DNA of 64,000 nt from Bin87 sp965203985 (GTDB lineage Bacteria; Chloroflexota; Dehalococcoidia; Lucifugimonadales; UBA3495): assembly GCA_965203985.1 (NCBI GenBank), contig CBDBDS010000013.1, positions 1,426,001 to 1,490,000 on the forward strand, written 5' to 3'. The notes beneath the pieces were generated by a model. It did no database searches and was not told the origin of the DNA. It saw only the letters and a list, made by a program, of their open reading frames with translations. How positions within the stretch are numbered: position 1 is the stretch's first letter; every line of letters starts with the position of its first letter. Shown piece after piece: positions 51,973 through 60,364 of the stretch. Position numbers and translations under genes: made by a program.

Positions 51973-52863
51973 ATGCCCGACGCCGACCATACCAACAACG
52001 GATCCGGAGGCTGGGGCGTGGTGCTGCTGTGCCACGGCAGTCAGCGGGGCGCCAGCCGCGACGAGTGTTCCTGCGCCTGGGCGGCTGACGGACCCCGGTT
52101 CCCGGCCTGGTGCCTGGGTTGCCCCAACACACCCGTGGGGTTGCGCGAAGCGGCCCGCCGTCTGACCGATTCGTTGGGAGACGACGCGGAGCAGGTCATC
52201 GTGTCCTGCCTGGAGTTCCTGCCTCCCCATCCGCCCGAAGCCGTTTCCATCCTGGCCGACGCAGGGCTGAACCGTGTGGTGATCGCACCCTACTTGCTGG
52301 GTAACGGGAAGCACGCCACCCTGGAAATGGACGAGGTTCTGGAAGACATCGCGGCGAAAGCGCCCGGCGTCGAAGTCCGGCTGGCCGATGGTCTGGGCGC
52401 GGACGTCCGCATCGCAGAGTTGGTGCGCGAACGCGTCGCCGCCCTGCCCCAGGCGGTGCGCGAGCCGGCCGACGGCGGTCCGGTGGGCATATTGCTGGTC
52501 AAAGCCGGCACCCAGACCCGATACGACGACTGCCTGTGGCTGAAAGAACTGGGCAGTTGGGTCGAGCGGGACCTGGGGGACAGGTACGCCGTTGAGGTGG
52601 CCCAGTCCCATTACGGCGATCCGACCATGGAGCACGCTGCCGCCGAACTGGTCAACAAACGAGGGGCGAGCAGCATCATCTGCGTTCCCTACGTTTTCTT
52701 CCCCGGGATGATCCTGCGACGCAACGTGTTGGGCACCATGCGCCAGCTCCAGGAAACCTATCCCGATGTCCCCATGTCCGTCGCACCGCCTCTAGGGGTG
52801 GACGACCGGCTGGTCTCGGTGGCCCGCGACCGGGTCCGCGAAGCGCAGGCGAGGGCGGCCTGA
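51973..52863 (+). CDS. cbiX: Sirohydrochlorin cobaltochelatase, CbiX type, with a Cys-rich insert
   Basis: 296 residues, two CbiX/SirB-like halves. The N-half keeps the catalytic His in LLCHGSQRG and a second His in GNGKHATLEMDE, so it can insert cobalt into sirohydrochlorin, the first committed step of the anaerobic route. The C-half has KAGTQT in place of HGS and looks inactive but keeps the fold. After CHGS there is an insert with two Cys pairs (CSC, then CLGC after 11 residues), which might bind an Fe-S cluster or metal. It is 6 nt after cbiC. Confidence 0.9.
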   Translation: MPDADHTNNGSGGWGVVLLCHGSQRGASRDECSCAWAADGPRFPAWCLGCPNTPVGLREAARRLTDSLGDDAEQVIVSCLEFLPPHPPEAVSILADAGLNRVVIAPYLLGNGKHATLEMDEVLEDIAAKAPGVEVRLADGLGADVRIAELVRERVAALPQAVREPADGGPVGILLVKAGTQTRYDDCLWLKELGSWVERDLGDRYAVEVAQSHYGDPTMEHAAAELVNKRGASSIICVPYVFFPGMILRRNVLGTMRQLQETYPDVPMSVAPPLGVDDRLVSVARDRVREAQARAA

Positions 52864-52919
52864 GATCAGGGTGTGATACCATCATACTGGCATCATTACC
52901 AGACCGGGGAACGTTTGCC

Positions 52920-53639
52920 ATGACGACAACGGCGTCAACATTCACCATGCTGCCCTACGTTCGGCAGGGCGAAATTGACTACGCCGCGCTGGACTACAAT
53001 CCAGATGACCCGGAGCCGATGCCGGACGCCATGGAACAGGAACTGGTCGTACAGGAAATCCTCGGCATTCTCTCCAGCCGCTTCACCGACTTCTGGAACC
53101 GTCCTGATGTGTTCCTCAGCAGCAACACCATCCTGTGCTACGACCCGGCCAACCTGAACGTGCGCCGCCAGCCCGACATCTACCTGGCTTTTGGTGTCGA
53201 CCAGATGGCCATCCGCCGCCGCTTGCTGTATCTCCCCTGGGAGGCGGGCAAACCGCCGGATCTGGCCCTGGAGGTGGGTTCGGGGAGCACCGGCTCCGAG
53301 GATACCCGGGTCAAGCCAGGCGTGTACGCTTCTATAGGGATTGGCGAGTATTGGCGGTTCGACCCCAGCGGCGGCAATCACCACGGGAGGCCCCTGTGGG
53401 GCGGGATGCTACGGGAGGGAGAGTATCAGCCGGTCGAATTGACCAGAGAACCCGATGGCGTACTGAAGGGATACAGCGAGTTGATGGGGCTGTACCTGTG
53501 CTGGGATGAGGGTTGGCCCAGGTTCTACGACCCTGTCACCGGGACGTACCTGGAAAACTGGCGACAAATGCGGGCAACGATGGAAGCGGAGAACGAACGC
53601 CTCCGCGAGTTGGTGCGCCGGCTGCAGGACCAAGGCTAG
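52920..53639 (+). CDS. Uma2-family (DUF820) PD-(D/E)XK protein in the cob operon
   Basis: 239 residues. The restriction-endonuclease-like core has QPDIYLAFG, PPDLALEVGSGSTGSEDTRVK (partly quoted) and YASIGIGEYWRFDP, typical of Uma2; D, E and K of the active site are present. A coiled-coil C-terminus (MEAENERLRELVRRLQDQG) ends the protein. Members are multiplied in Chloroflexota and cyanobacteria, but their role is unknown. It sits between cbiX (56 nt) and cbiD (51 nt), same strand, and has no known part in cobalamin synthesis. Confidence 0.88.
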   Translation: MTTTASTFTMLPYVRQGEIDYAALDYNPDDPEPMPDAMEQELVVQEILGILSSRFTDFWNRPDVFLSSNTILCYDPANLNVRRQPDIYLAFGVDQMAIRRRLLYLPWEAGKPPDLALEVGSGSTGSEDTRVKPGVYASIGIGEYWRFDPSGGNHHGRPLWGGMLREGEYQPVELTREPDGVLKGYSELMGLYLCWDEGWPRFYDPVTGTYLENWRQMRATMEAENERLRELVRRLQDQG

Positions 53640-53690
53640 GCGATCCTCGCGCCTCCGCGCAGCGGCTGCCAAGCATATACAGTGGACTCG

Positions 53691-54920
53691 ATGACTATTC
53701 CCGCCCCAAATAGCGACGCTGAGCGTCCCGAAAGCGACTACTCGCGCCCCACCAAGCGCGACCCTCGCGGCATGCGCACCGGCTACACCACCGGAACCAC
53801 CGCGGCGGCGGCGGCCAAGGCTGCGGTGATTCTGATGCTGTCCGGCAAGGCTCCCGACGAAGTATCCGTGCCATTGCCTGGGGGAACGGGCCGGGCCACC
53901 CTCAAGGTGCACAACAGTTGGGCGATGCAACCGGAAGAAGGCGTGCGCTGTTCCGCCATCAAGGACGGCGGTGACGACCCCGATGTTACCCACGGCGCGG
54001 AGATAATAGTGGGCGTTTGGCGGCTGCCCGACGGCAACAAGGGCCTGCATATCACCGGCGGGCCGGGTGTGGGCACGGTCACGCGGCCTGGCACTGGGAT
54101 CGAGGTAGGCGAGCCAGCCGTTACGCGAGTGCCTCGTCGCATGATGGCCGATGCCGTGGCCGAGGGCCTGGTGGAATGTGGCTGGCCGGCAGATACCGGT
54201 GTCCGCGCTCGCATCTCGGTTCCGGACGGTGAGGAGATCGCCAAGCAGACCACCAACGCCCGGTTGGGCGTCCTGAACGGCATCAGCATCCTGGGAAGCA
54301 CCGGGGTAGTGCAGCCCTTCAGCACCGCGGCGTGGCGGGCCAGCGTCCACCTGGCTATCGACGTGGCCTCCGCCAACGGGCTGGACCACCTGGTCCTGTC
54401 CACCGGCACGCGCAGCGAGGAATACACTCGTCGCCTGTTGGATCTACCGGACATGGCCTACATCGAGGCGGGGATCTTCTCCGGTCCGTCCATGAAACGC
54501 TGCGTCAACAAGGGCATCAAGCGCGTGGCCCACGTGGGCATGGTGGGCAAGTTCTCCAAGATGGCCATGGGCTACTTTGTTACCCATGTCGCCGGAAACC
54601 AGGTCGATTGCGGTTTCCTGGCCGGTCTCGCCGGCCAATGCGGAGCCTCGGCCGAACTCCAGGCCGAAATGGCGGATGCGGCCAGCGGCCGACACTTCCA
54701 GGAACTGGCCCAGGAGCATGACGTCATGGGGGTATTCCCGCTGATGTGCCAGATGGTCTGCTCCGAGGCCCAGAAATACCTGGGCGACGGCGGCGAGGCG
54801 ATCATCGTGGACGCCCTGTGTTTCGACTTCGAGGGCAACCTCCTCGGATCAGCGAGCACGTCACCAGATGGTATCCCGATGCGGTCCCCTTCGTCAGTAG
54901 TGGCCGATGGTCAGGGCTGA
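53691..54920 (+). CDS. cbiD: Cobalt-precorrin-5B C1-methyltransferase
   Basis: 409 residues. The family start RTGYTTGTTAAAAAKAA follows a 25-residue polar extension. Other CbiD stretches are KDGGDDPDVTHGAEI, PVTRVPRRMMADAV-like and NGLDHLVLSTGTRSEEYTRRL (partly quoted). It uses S-adenosylmethionine to methylate C1 with loss of acetaldehyde in the anaerobic path. The C-terminus overlaps cbiT by 14 nt. No cbiE is seen beside it. Confidence 0.95.
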   Translation: MTIPAPNSDAERPESDYSRPTKRDPRGMRTGYTTGTTAAAAAKAAVILMLSGKAPDEVSVPLPGGTGRATLKVHNSWAMQPEEGVRCSAIKDGGDDPDVTHGAEIIVGVWRLPDGNKGLHITGGPGVGTVTRPGTGIEVGEPAVTRVPRRMMADAVAEGLVECGWPADTGVRARISVPDGEEIAKQTTNARLGVLNGISILGSTGVVQPFSTAAWRASVHLAIDVASANGLDHLVLSTGTRSEEYTRRLLDLPDMAYIEAGIFSGPSMKRCVNKGIKRVAHVGMVGKFSKMAMGYFVTHVAGNQVDCGFLAGLAGQCGASAELQAEMADAASGRHFQELAQEHDVMGVFPLMCQMVCSEAQKYLGDGGEAIIVDALCFDFEGNLLGSASTSPDGIPMRSPSSVVADGQG

Positions 54921-55533
54921 TCTCCCCGTGGAAACGGCACAGGCCGCCGGCCGGGCCCTGGGCCTGCCCGACGACGCGCTCGAGCAGCGCCGTCCGTTGC
55001 GGGGCCAGATCACCAAGTCGGAGGTGCGGGCGGTCAGTCTGTACGCCTTGCAACTGCGGCCGGACAGCCTGGTCTGGGATATCGGCGCCGGAACCGGTTC
55101 GGTCGCCGTGGAGGCGGCGCGCATCGCTCACGCCGGCTGCGTTTACGCGATAGACAAGGACGCCGACAGCGCGGACCTGCTCCGCAACAACGTGGCCCGC
55201 TACGGCGCCGGCCGCGTCTCCGTGGTGATCGGTACGGCTCCTGACGCGTTGCACGATCTGCCGGATCCGGACGCGGTGTTCATCGGCGGCGGCGGTGCCG
55301 CCATGCCCGAGATACTGGACACCGTGTTCCGCCGTCTGCGCCCGCAAGGACGGATAGTAGCCAATTTCGCTGTCATGGAACGGGCCAACGTCACCTACAG
55401 CGCTTTGCGAGACGCCGGCTTGTCGCCCGAAATGACCGTAATATCCGCTGCCCGTGGTCGGGAGTTGCCCGACGGCGCGTTGCGGCTCGAAGCCATGAAC
55501 CCGGTGTTCATAGTGTGGGGACAGAAGGAATGA
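54907..55533 (+). CDS. cbiT: Cobalt-precorrin-6B C15-methyltransferase (decarboxylating)
   Basis: 208 residues. It has an SAM-binding Rossmann fold: VWDIGAGTGSVAVEAA at 57-72, then YAIDKDADSADLLRNN and the CbiT motif DAVFIGGGGAAMPEIL. It methylates C15 and decarboxylates the acetate at C12. It corresponds to the C-terminal half of CobL; the N-terminal partner CbiE is not linked here. Starts inside cbiD and its last codons overlap cbiL (ATGA). Confidence 0.94.
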   Translation: MVRADLPVETAQAAGRALGLPDDALEQRRPLRGQITKSEVRAVSLYALQLRPDSLVWDIGAGTGSVAVEAARIAHAGCVYAIDKDADSADLLRNNVARYGAGRVSVVIGTAPDALHDLPDPDAVFIGGGGAAMPEILDTVFRRLRPQGRIVANFAVMERANVTYSALRDAGLSPEMTVISAARGRELPDGALRLEAMNPVFIVWGQKE

Positions 55534-56246
55534 CCACGGCCTCTCAACCTGGACGCCTCTACGGCGTCGGCGTCGGTCCCGGCGACCCGGAACTGCTTAC
55601 TGTAAAGGCGCAGCGGGTCCTGCAGTCGGTACCGGTGATCTGGGTGCCCCAGGCCGGGATCAGTTCTGAGAGCTACGCCTACACTATTGTCAAGGGCATC
55701 ATCGACGAGTCCCGCCAGGAGGTCGTGCGCGCCAAGTTCCCCACCAATGACGAGGATGCCGCCGGCGAGGTCTGGCGACGCGCCGCTCGTGAACTCGCCA
55801 CCCGCCTGGAGGCGGGCAGCGACGTTGCCTTCATCACCGAGGGCGACCCGATGCTGTACAGCACCTTCGCCTACGTGCTGGAAACCATCCAGGAGGAATA
55901 CCCACACCTGGCGGTGGAAGTAGTGCCCGGTGTCTCCTCGGTCATGGCTGCGGCCGCATCGGCGGCGGCGCCACTGGTTCACCACGGCCAGCGTCTGGCA
56001 ATTCTGCCGGCGGTGTACGGCATCGACGACCTGCGGGAGGCCATCGCCCTCTACGACACCATCGTCCTGATGAAAGTCAACCGGACCCTGCTGGACGCCC
56101 TGGCCAACCTGGAACGCCTGGGTCTTTCCGGCCGCACCATCTACGTCCGCCGTGCCACCACGGAAAGCGAGCGAGTGGTGCGCAACATCCAGGAACTGTC
56201 CGCTGAGGACCTGGACTATTTCTCGCTTCTTATCATCCGGCGCTGA
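55530..56246 (+). CDS. cbiL: (Cobalt-)precorrin-2 C20-methyltransferase
   Basis: 238 residues from ATG 55530, which overlaps the cbiT stop (ATGA). Tetrapyrrole methylase fold: YGVGVGPGDPELLTVKA at the front, EGDPMLYSTFAYVLE and VVPGVSSVMAAAASAAAP in the SAM site. CbiL/CobI puts the C20 methyl on the ring. It is distinct in sequence from CbiF and CbiH in the same operon. Confidence 0.94.
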   Translation: MTTASQPGRLYGVGVGPGDPELLTVKAQRVLQSVPVIWVPQAGISSESYAYTIVKGIIDESRQEVVRAKFPTNDEDAAGEVWRRAARELATRLEAGSDVAFITEGDPMLYSTFAYVLETIQEEYPHLAVEVVPGVSSVMAAAASAAAPLVHHGQRLAILPAVYGIDDLREAIALYDTIVLMKVNRTLLDALANLERLGLSGRTIYVRRATTESERVVRNIQELSAEDLDYFSLLIIRR

Positions 56247-56275
56247 CGAGCCCAACACCACGGAGGCACAACTAC

Positions 56276-57169
56276 ATGGCTAACGACGGCAAGGTCTACA
56301 TCATCGGCGCCGGCCCGGGGGATCCCGAACTGCTGACCCTCAAGGCCAAGCGGATCATCGACGAGGCTGACGTGATCATCTATGCGGATTCACTGGTGCC
56401 CGCTGAGATCGCCGGTTACGCCAAGCCCGGGGCAACTGTCTACGGCAGCAAGGAGATGGCCCTGCCCGAAATCATGCAGGTAACCCTGCAAGCAGTAGCC
56501 GAGGGCAAGACCGTGGCCCGCATACAGAGCGGCGACCCGTCCCTGTACGGCGCAACCCTGGAACAGATGCGGATCCTGGAAAAGGAAGGGGTTGACTACG
56601 AGATCATCCCCGGCGTCAGCGCCGCTTTCGCCGCCGCCGCCGTCCTCAAGTCCGAGCTGACCGTACCCGAGGTTTCCCAGACGGTGATCATGACCCGCGC
56701 CGAGGGTCGCGTGCCCATGCCCGAGGGTGAAGATCTGGTCGGACTGGCCCGCCACGGCAGTACCCTGATTATCTTCCTCAGCGTCACCCGCATGTTCCGC
56801 ATCGCCAACCAACTCCAGGAGGCCGGCTATCCCGCCGATACCCCGGTGGCCGTGGCTTACCGCGTCGGCTGGCCCGACCAGCAGATCATCCGCGGCACCC
56901 TCACCGATATCGCCCAGAAGGTGCGCGACGCCAAGATTACCCTCCAGGCCCTGATCATCGTCGGCAAGGCGGTGGACCCCAACCTGCTGGACCCCGAGTC
57001 CGACGAGCGGGTTGCTGTTTCGCACCTCTACTCCGACGAGTACACGCACCTGTACCGCCGCGCCGGCCAGGGTGACCACGCCGCTGCTGATCGTACGGAA
57101 CTCTACGACGCCGGCGGTTACGAAGTCCAACCGGAACGCGCGGTCCATACCTCCACCGGCGACGACTAA
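56276..57169 (+). CDS. cbiF: (Cobalt-)precorrin-4 C11-methyltransferase
   Basis: 297 residues. The tetrapyrrole methylase domain covers 1-240: YIIGAGPGDPELLTLKA, ADSLVPAEIAGYAKPGA, RIQSGDPSLYGATLEQM and YEIIPGVSAAFAAAAVL. The last 50 residues (SHLYSDEYTHLYRRAGQGD onward) form an extra tail. CGGAGG precedes the ATG. Together with CbiG it handles the ring contraction and C11 methylation. Confidence 0.96.
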   Translation: MANDGKVYIIGAGPGDPELLTLKAKRIIDEADVIIYADSLVPAEIAGYAKPGATVYGSKEMALPEIMQVTLQAVAEGKTVARIQSGDPSLYGATLEQMRILEKEGVDYEIIPGVSAAFAAAAVLKSELTVPEVSQTVIMTRAEGRVPMPEGEDLVGLARHGSTLIIFLSVTRMFRIANQLQEAGYPADTPVAVAYRVGWPDQQIIRGTLTDIAQKVRDAKITLQALIIVGKAVDPNLLDPESDERVAVSHLYSDEYTHLYRRAGQGDHAAADRTELYDAGGYEVQPERAVHTSTGDD

Positions 57170-57181
57170 CTGCCCGTAGCC

Positions 57182-58759
57182 ATGCCCGTTCCGGAAGTTG
57201 CCCCGACCCAAACCGCCATCGTCGCGGTGTCCCGGCCGGGCGCGGTTCTGGCGCGTCGGCTGGCGTCGTCGATCACCGACGCCACTCTGTACCTGGAACG
57301 GCGAACCGGCGGGGATTCATCCGTCAGCAATGAGGTGAATGAATATTACGACCTGCCCCTGCGCCCGGTGATTCAGGGCCTATTCTCGCGGCACGGAGCG
57401 TTGGTGGTCTTTCTGCCCGTTGGCGCCGCCGTGCGTTTGCTCGCCCCGGTGCTGGGAAGCAAACGGCAGGACCCGGCGGTGGTTTGCGTGGATGATGCCG
57501 GGCGCTACGCCGTAAGCGTCTTGTCCGGTCACATTGGGGGCGCGGACGCGCTGGCGAACCGGGTGGCAGACGCCATCGGCGCGCAGGCTGTAGTTACCTC
57601 GGCTTCCGATGCGCTGGACGTTACGGCGATCGACCTGGTAGGACGTGACGCGGGCTGGCGTGCTGAGGCGTCGCCAACCGACCTCACCCGCGTTGCGGCC
57701 GCTGTGGTAAACCGCGACCCGGTGGCTTTGTGGATCGACCCCGAAGCAGGAGTTTCGTGGCCCGATGATACCCCGCTATCGGCCAGCATATTTCCCGTAA
57801 CTTACCTGTCCGATGTACAGGACGCCGGTTACGCGGCTGCGCTCATCGTGTCAGACCGGCTGTTCGCGCTGGAAACCGGGCGCCCGCTGGTAACCTACCG
57901 CCCGCCGACACTGGTGGCGGGAGTGGGCTGCCGGCGCGGGGTGTCGGAAGACCACCTGCGTGAATTGCTGCTGCACACCCTGGAAGAAAACGGCCTGGCG
58001 TCGATGAGCCTGGCCAAAATCGCCACGGTCGACATCAAGGCCGACGAAGACGGGATTCTCGCCTTGGCCGAGTCCCTCTCCGTGCCCATTGAGACCTACG
58101 ACCGCGATCAGTTGAACTCCGCAGCGGCCGACTCCGTCGATACGGGTGGCAGTGCATCAGGCCTCCATCGGCCCACGGCATCCGCGGCGCGGGACCTGCT
58201 GGGGGTGTTCGGCGTCGCCGAGCCGGCCGCCATGCTGGCCTCGGGAGCTGAGGGCGTGATTGTGCCCCGCGCCAAATCCGACCGTGCTACCATAGCCGTG
58301 GCGCGCATTCCATCGACAAGGAGAAACCCAGCAGAGGCATCGGCGATGAACCAATCGGAAACCACAATGCCGGGCGAGGAGTTGCTGGCAGCCGCCGAAC
58401 GCGAAATCCGCAAGGGTAACCTGCGGGAAGGCGCCGGACTGGTCTGGCGCGCCACCATGGAAGCTCTAGCGGCCGTCGCCGTGCGGCACGGTATGCCATG
58501 TCGCAACCGGGAGGATGCAGTAAAGTTAGTCAACCACTTGGATGACATATCCAGACCGCTGCCTGATGAATTTTACACGTACCGGAACCTGGCAGCATTC
58601 TCAGTGGCCGAAACGTATCGGGAACATTACGAAGACTTGGAAGAATTGAAGGGCACCGAATTTGAATGGGAGCCCGACGAGTATGTCCTTTATCTCAATT
58701 CGGTGCAGCGTTTCGTAAATTCGTTAAACCGTTGCCAAAACGCGGACTCGACGCGGTGA
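57182..58759 (+). CDS. cbiG: CbiG (cobalt-precorrin-5A hydrolase) fused to a HEPN-like domain
   Basis: 525 residues. The first ~383 are a complete CbiG: VVFLPVGAAVRLLAPVLG, AVSVLSGHIGGADALAN and VAGVGCRRGVSEDHLREL, ending RATIAVARIP as CbiG normally does. It opens the delta-lactone of cobalt-precorrin-5A. The same frame then runs on into about 135 helical residues (MNQSETTMPGEELLAAAERE from residue 389, then VWRATMEALAAVAVRHGMP and LPDEFYTYRNLAAFSVAE) that look like a HEPN/PaREP1-type protein. GCAGAGG before the ATG at 58346 suggests that the HEPN part is or was also a separate gene. The last codons overlap the next HEPN gene. Confidence 0.85.
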   Translation: MPVPEVAPTQTAIVAVSRPGAVLARRLASSITDATLYLERRTGGDSSVSNEVNEYYDLPLRPVIQGLFSRHGALVVFLPVGAAVRLLAPVLGSKRQDPAVVCVDDAGRYAVSVLSGHIGGADALANRVADAIGAQAVVTSASDALDVTAIDLVGRDAGWRAEASPTDLTRVAAAVVNRDPVALWIDPEAGVSWPDDTPLSASIFPVTYLSDVQDAGYAAALIVSDRLFALETGRPLVTYRPPTLVAGVGCRRGVSEDHLRELLLHTLEENGLASMSLAKIATVDIKADEDGILALAESLSVPIETYDRDQLNSAAADSVDTGGSASGLHRPTASAARDLLGVFGVAEPAAMLASGAEGVIVPRAKSDRATIAVARIPSTRRNPAEASAMNQSETTMPGEELLAAAEREIRKGNLREGAGLVWRATMEALAAVAVRHGMPCRNREDAVKLVNHLDDISRPLPDEFYTYRNLAAFSVAETYREHYEDLEELKGTEFEWEPDEYVLYLNSVQRFVNSLNRCQNADSTR

Positions 58760-59163
58760 CCGAAGAGGAACACATCGCTACTGTAGTGATGCTGGTTGAC
58801 ACAGCGGAGACTTTAGCTCGTGATCCGCAAACCGCTTTGGCGGCTGGCGAACTAGTGTGGGGCGCGGTCATCCACGCTTGCGCCACCATTGCCCATCGTG
58901 TCAATTGGAGGCCCAGGCACCCACGCCATACCAGAGAGGTGGAAAGGCTTTTGATGCAGACCGTCACTGATGACGCTTCCCGCGCCAACGTATCCGAAGG
59001 GTTGGACATAACTCAAAAGCGGCTGCATAACCACTTCTACACCGGGCAATTGAACGTCATCGAACTGGATCGATACATAAGAACGGGATTGGATTTCGTT
59101 AGGCGCCTGCTGCGGATCGCCGAACGGCAGCGATCTTTCACTGGGGATGCGCCATCTGCCTGA
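58756..59163 (+). CDS. Second HEPN-like helical protein in the cob operon
   Basis: 135 residues from GTG 58756, overlapping the stop of the CbiG-HEPN gene (GTGA), so translation is coupled. Helical throughout: MLVDTAETLARDPQTALAAG, ELVWGAVIHACATIAHRVNW, then KRLHNHFYTGQLNVIELDRY (a His/Phe/Tyr-rich helix) and a basic end. It resembles the preceding HEPN domain in length and helix spacing. RNase activity is unproven; no clear RxxxxH motif. It ends 28 nt before cbiH. Confidence 0.65.
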   Translation: MTEEEHIATVVMLVDTAETLARDPQTALAAGELVWGAVIHACATIAHRVNWRPRHPRHTREVERLLMQTVTDDASRANVSEGLDITQKRLHNHFYTGQLNVIELDRYIRTGLDFVRRLLRIAERQRSFTGDAPSA

Positions 59164-59191
59164 CACTTTCACCATTCCATCAAGGAACCTG

Positions 59192-59950
59192 ATGAACACT
59201 GGCAAACTCTACCTGGTAGGTCTCGGCCCCGGCGACGCCGGCCATTTGACACCGGCTGCTGCCGCCGCTATCGCAGACAGCGATGAACTGGTCGGCTACC
59301 GTTACTACATCGAGCAGGTGGCGGAGCCGGCATCCGGCAAGACGCTGCACAGCATGGAATTGGGCCAGGAGTTGGAACGCGCCGCCCTGGCCGTGGACAT
59401 CGCCTACTCGGGCAAAACCGTGGCTGTGGTCTCCTCCGGCGACGCCGGGATCTACGGCATGGCCGGCCCGGTGTACCGCGTCCTTACGGACCGCAATTGG
59501 GATGGCGCCATCCCCGTCGTGGAGTCGGTTCCCGGAGTTTCGGCCCTGCAATCGGCGGCGGCGCTGCTGGGCTCGCCCCTGATGCAGGACTTCTGCGCCA
59601 TCAGCCTCAGCAACCTGCTCACCCCGTGGGAGCAGATCCGGCGTCGGCTCGAGGCCGCGGCGGCCGGAGATTTCGTGGCCGCGCTCTACAACCCGCGCAG
59701 CCGCCGGCGCACGAGCCAGCTGGACGAGGCGCGCGAGATCTTCCTGAAGCATCGGGACCCGGACACTCCGGTGGGCATCGTCCGGCACGCCTACCGGCCC
59801 GAGCAAGCGGTGGGCCTCGCCGACCTGGGCGGGCTGGATGGCGAAGCCCTGGGAGTGGACATGTTCACCACTGTGGTGATCGGCAACTCCAACACCTATG
59901 TCCACAACGGACGCATGGTCACCCCCCGGGGCTATGAAGCCAAGCGATAG
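59192..59950 (+). CDS. cbiH: Precorrin-3B/cobalt-factor III C17-methyltransferase
   Basis: 252 residues from ATG 59192 (AAGGA upstream). Tetrapyrrole methylase fold: LYLVGLGPGDAGHLTPAA, VVSSGDAGIYGMAGPVY, ESVPGVSALQSAAALLGSP and LYNPRSRRRTSQLDEARE. It methylates C17 with ring contraction. Last ring gene of the operon. Confidence 0.95.
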   Translation: MNTGKLYLVGLGPGDAGHLTPAAAAAIADSDELVGYRYYIEQVAEPASGKTLHSMELGQELERAALAVDIAYSGKTVAVVSSGDAGIYGMAGPVYRVLTDRNWDGAIPVVESVPGVSALQSAAALLGSPLMQDFCAISLSNLLTPWEQIRRRLEAAAAGDFVAALYNPRSRRRTSQLDEAREIFLKHRDPDTPVGIVRHAYRPEQAVGLADLGGLDGEALGVDMFTTVVIGNSNTYVHNGRMVTPRGYEAKR

Positions 59951-60008
59951 CCGGGCCCGGCCACGCGAGAGCGAGCACGAACCGCCCCCGACCCCAGAGG
60001 AGCACTCA

Positions 60009-60311
60009 ATGACTATTCTCGTTATTGCCATCGCCATCGCTGGAGCCGGCCTTGCCATCACCGTGATTGTGCTGTTGGTACGTGGCAGCTTCCTGCTGGG
60101 ACGGCTCGCCAAGCAAGCTGACAGCAACGAAGCCAAGATTGACGCCCTGGATGTCAAGATTGACGCCAAGACTGACGCCTTGGACGCCAAGATTGACGCT
60201 TTGACCGCCGCCGTACAGCAGACCAACGCGACACTGGTGGGACTGGCGAACCACACCCACGATGCCGACGGCCGCACCGTCTTTACCATCCCCACCGGAG
60301 ATCGCCGCTGA
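60009..60311 (+). CDS. Small membrane protein with coiled coil and HTHDADGR motif (1)
   Basis: 100 residues from ATG 60009 behind AGAGGAG. One N-terminal membrane helix (ILVIAIAIAGAGLAITVIVL), then heptad-like Asp/Lys/Ala/Leu repeats (KIDALDVKIDAKTDALDAKI), then LVGLANHTHDADGRTVFTIP. The same layout and the NHTHDADGR motif occur in the minus-strand gene at 61192. The family is unknown to me; one-pass membrane adaptor is the best guess. It trails the cob operon by 58 nt. Confidence 0.7.
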   Translation: MTILVIAIAIAGAGLAITVIVLLVRGSFLLGRLAKQADSNEAKIDALDVKIDAKTDALDAKIDALTAAVQQTNATLVGLANHTHDADGRTVFTIPTGDRR

Positions 60312-60364
60312 CCTCTCCCGATGCTGTTATACTGCCGCGAACCCACCTTTCAGGAGGATCTACC

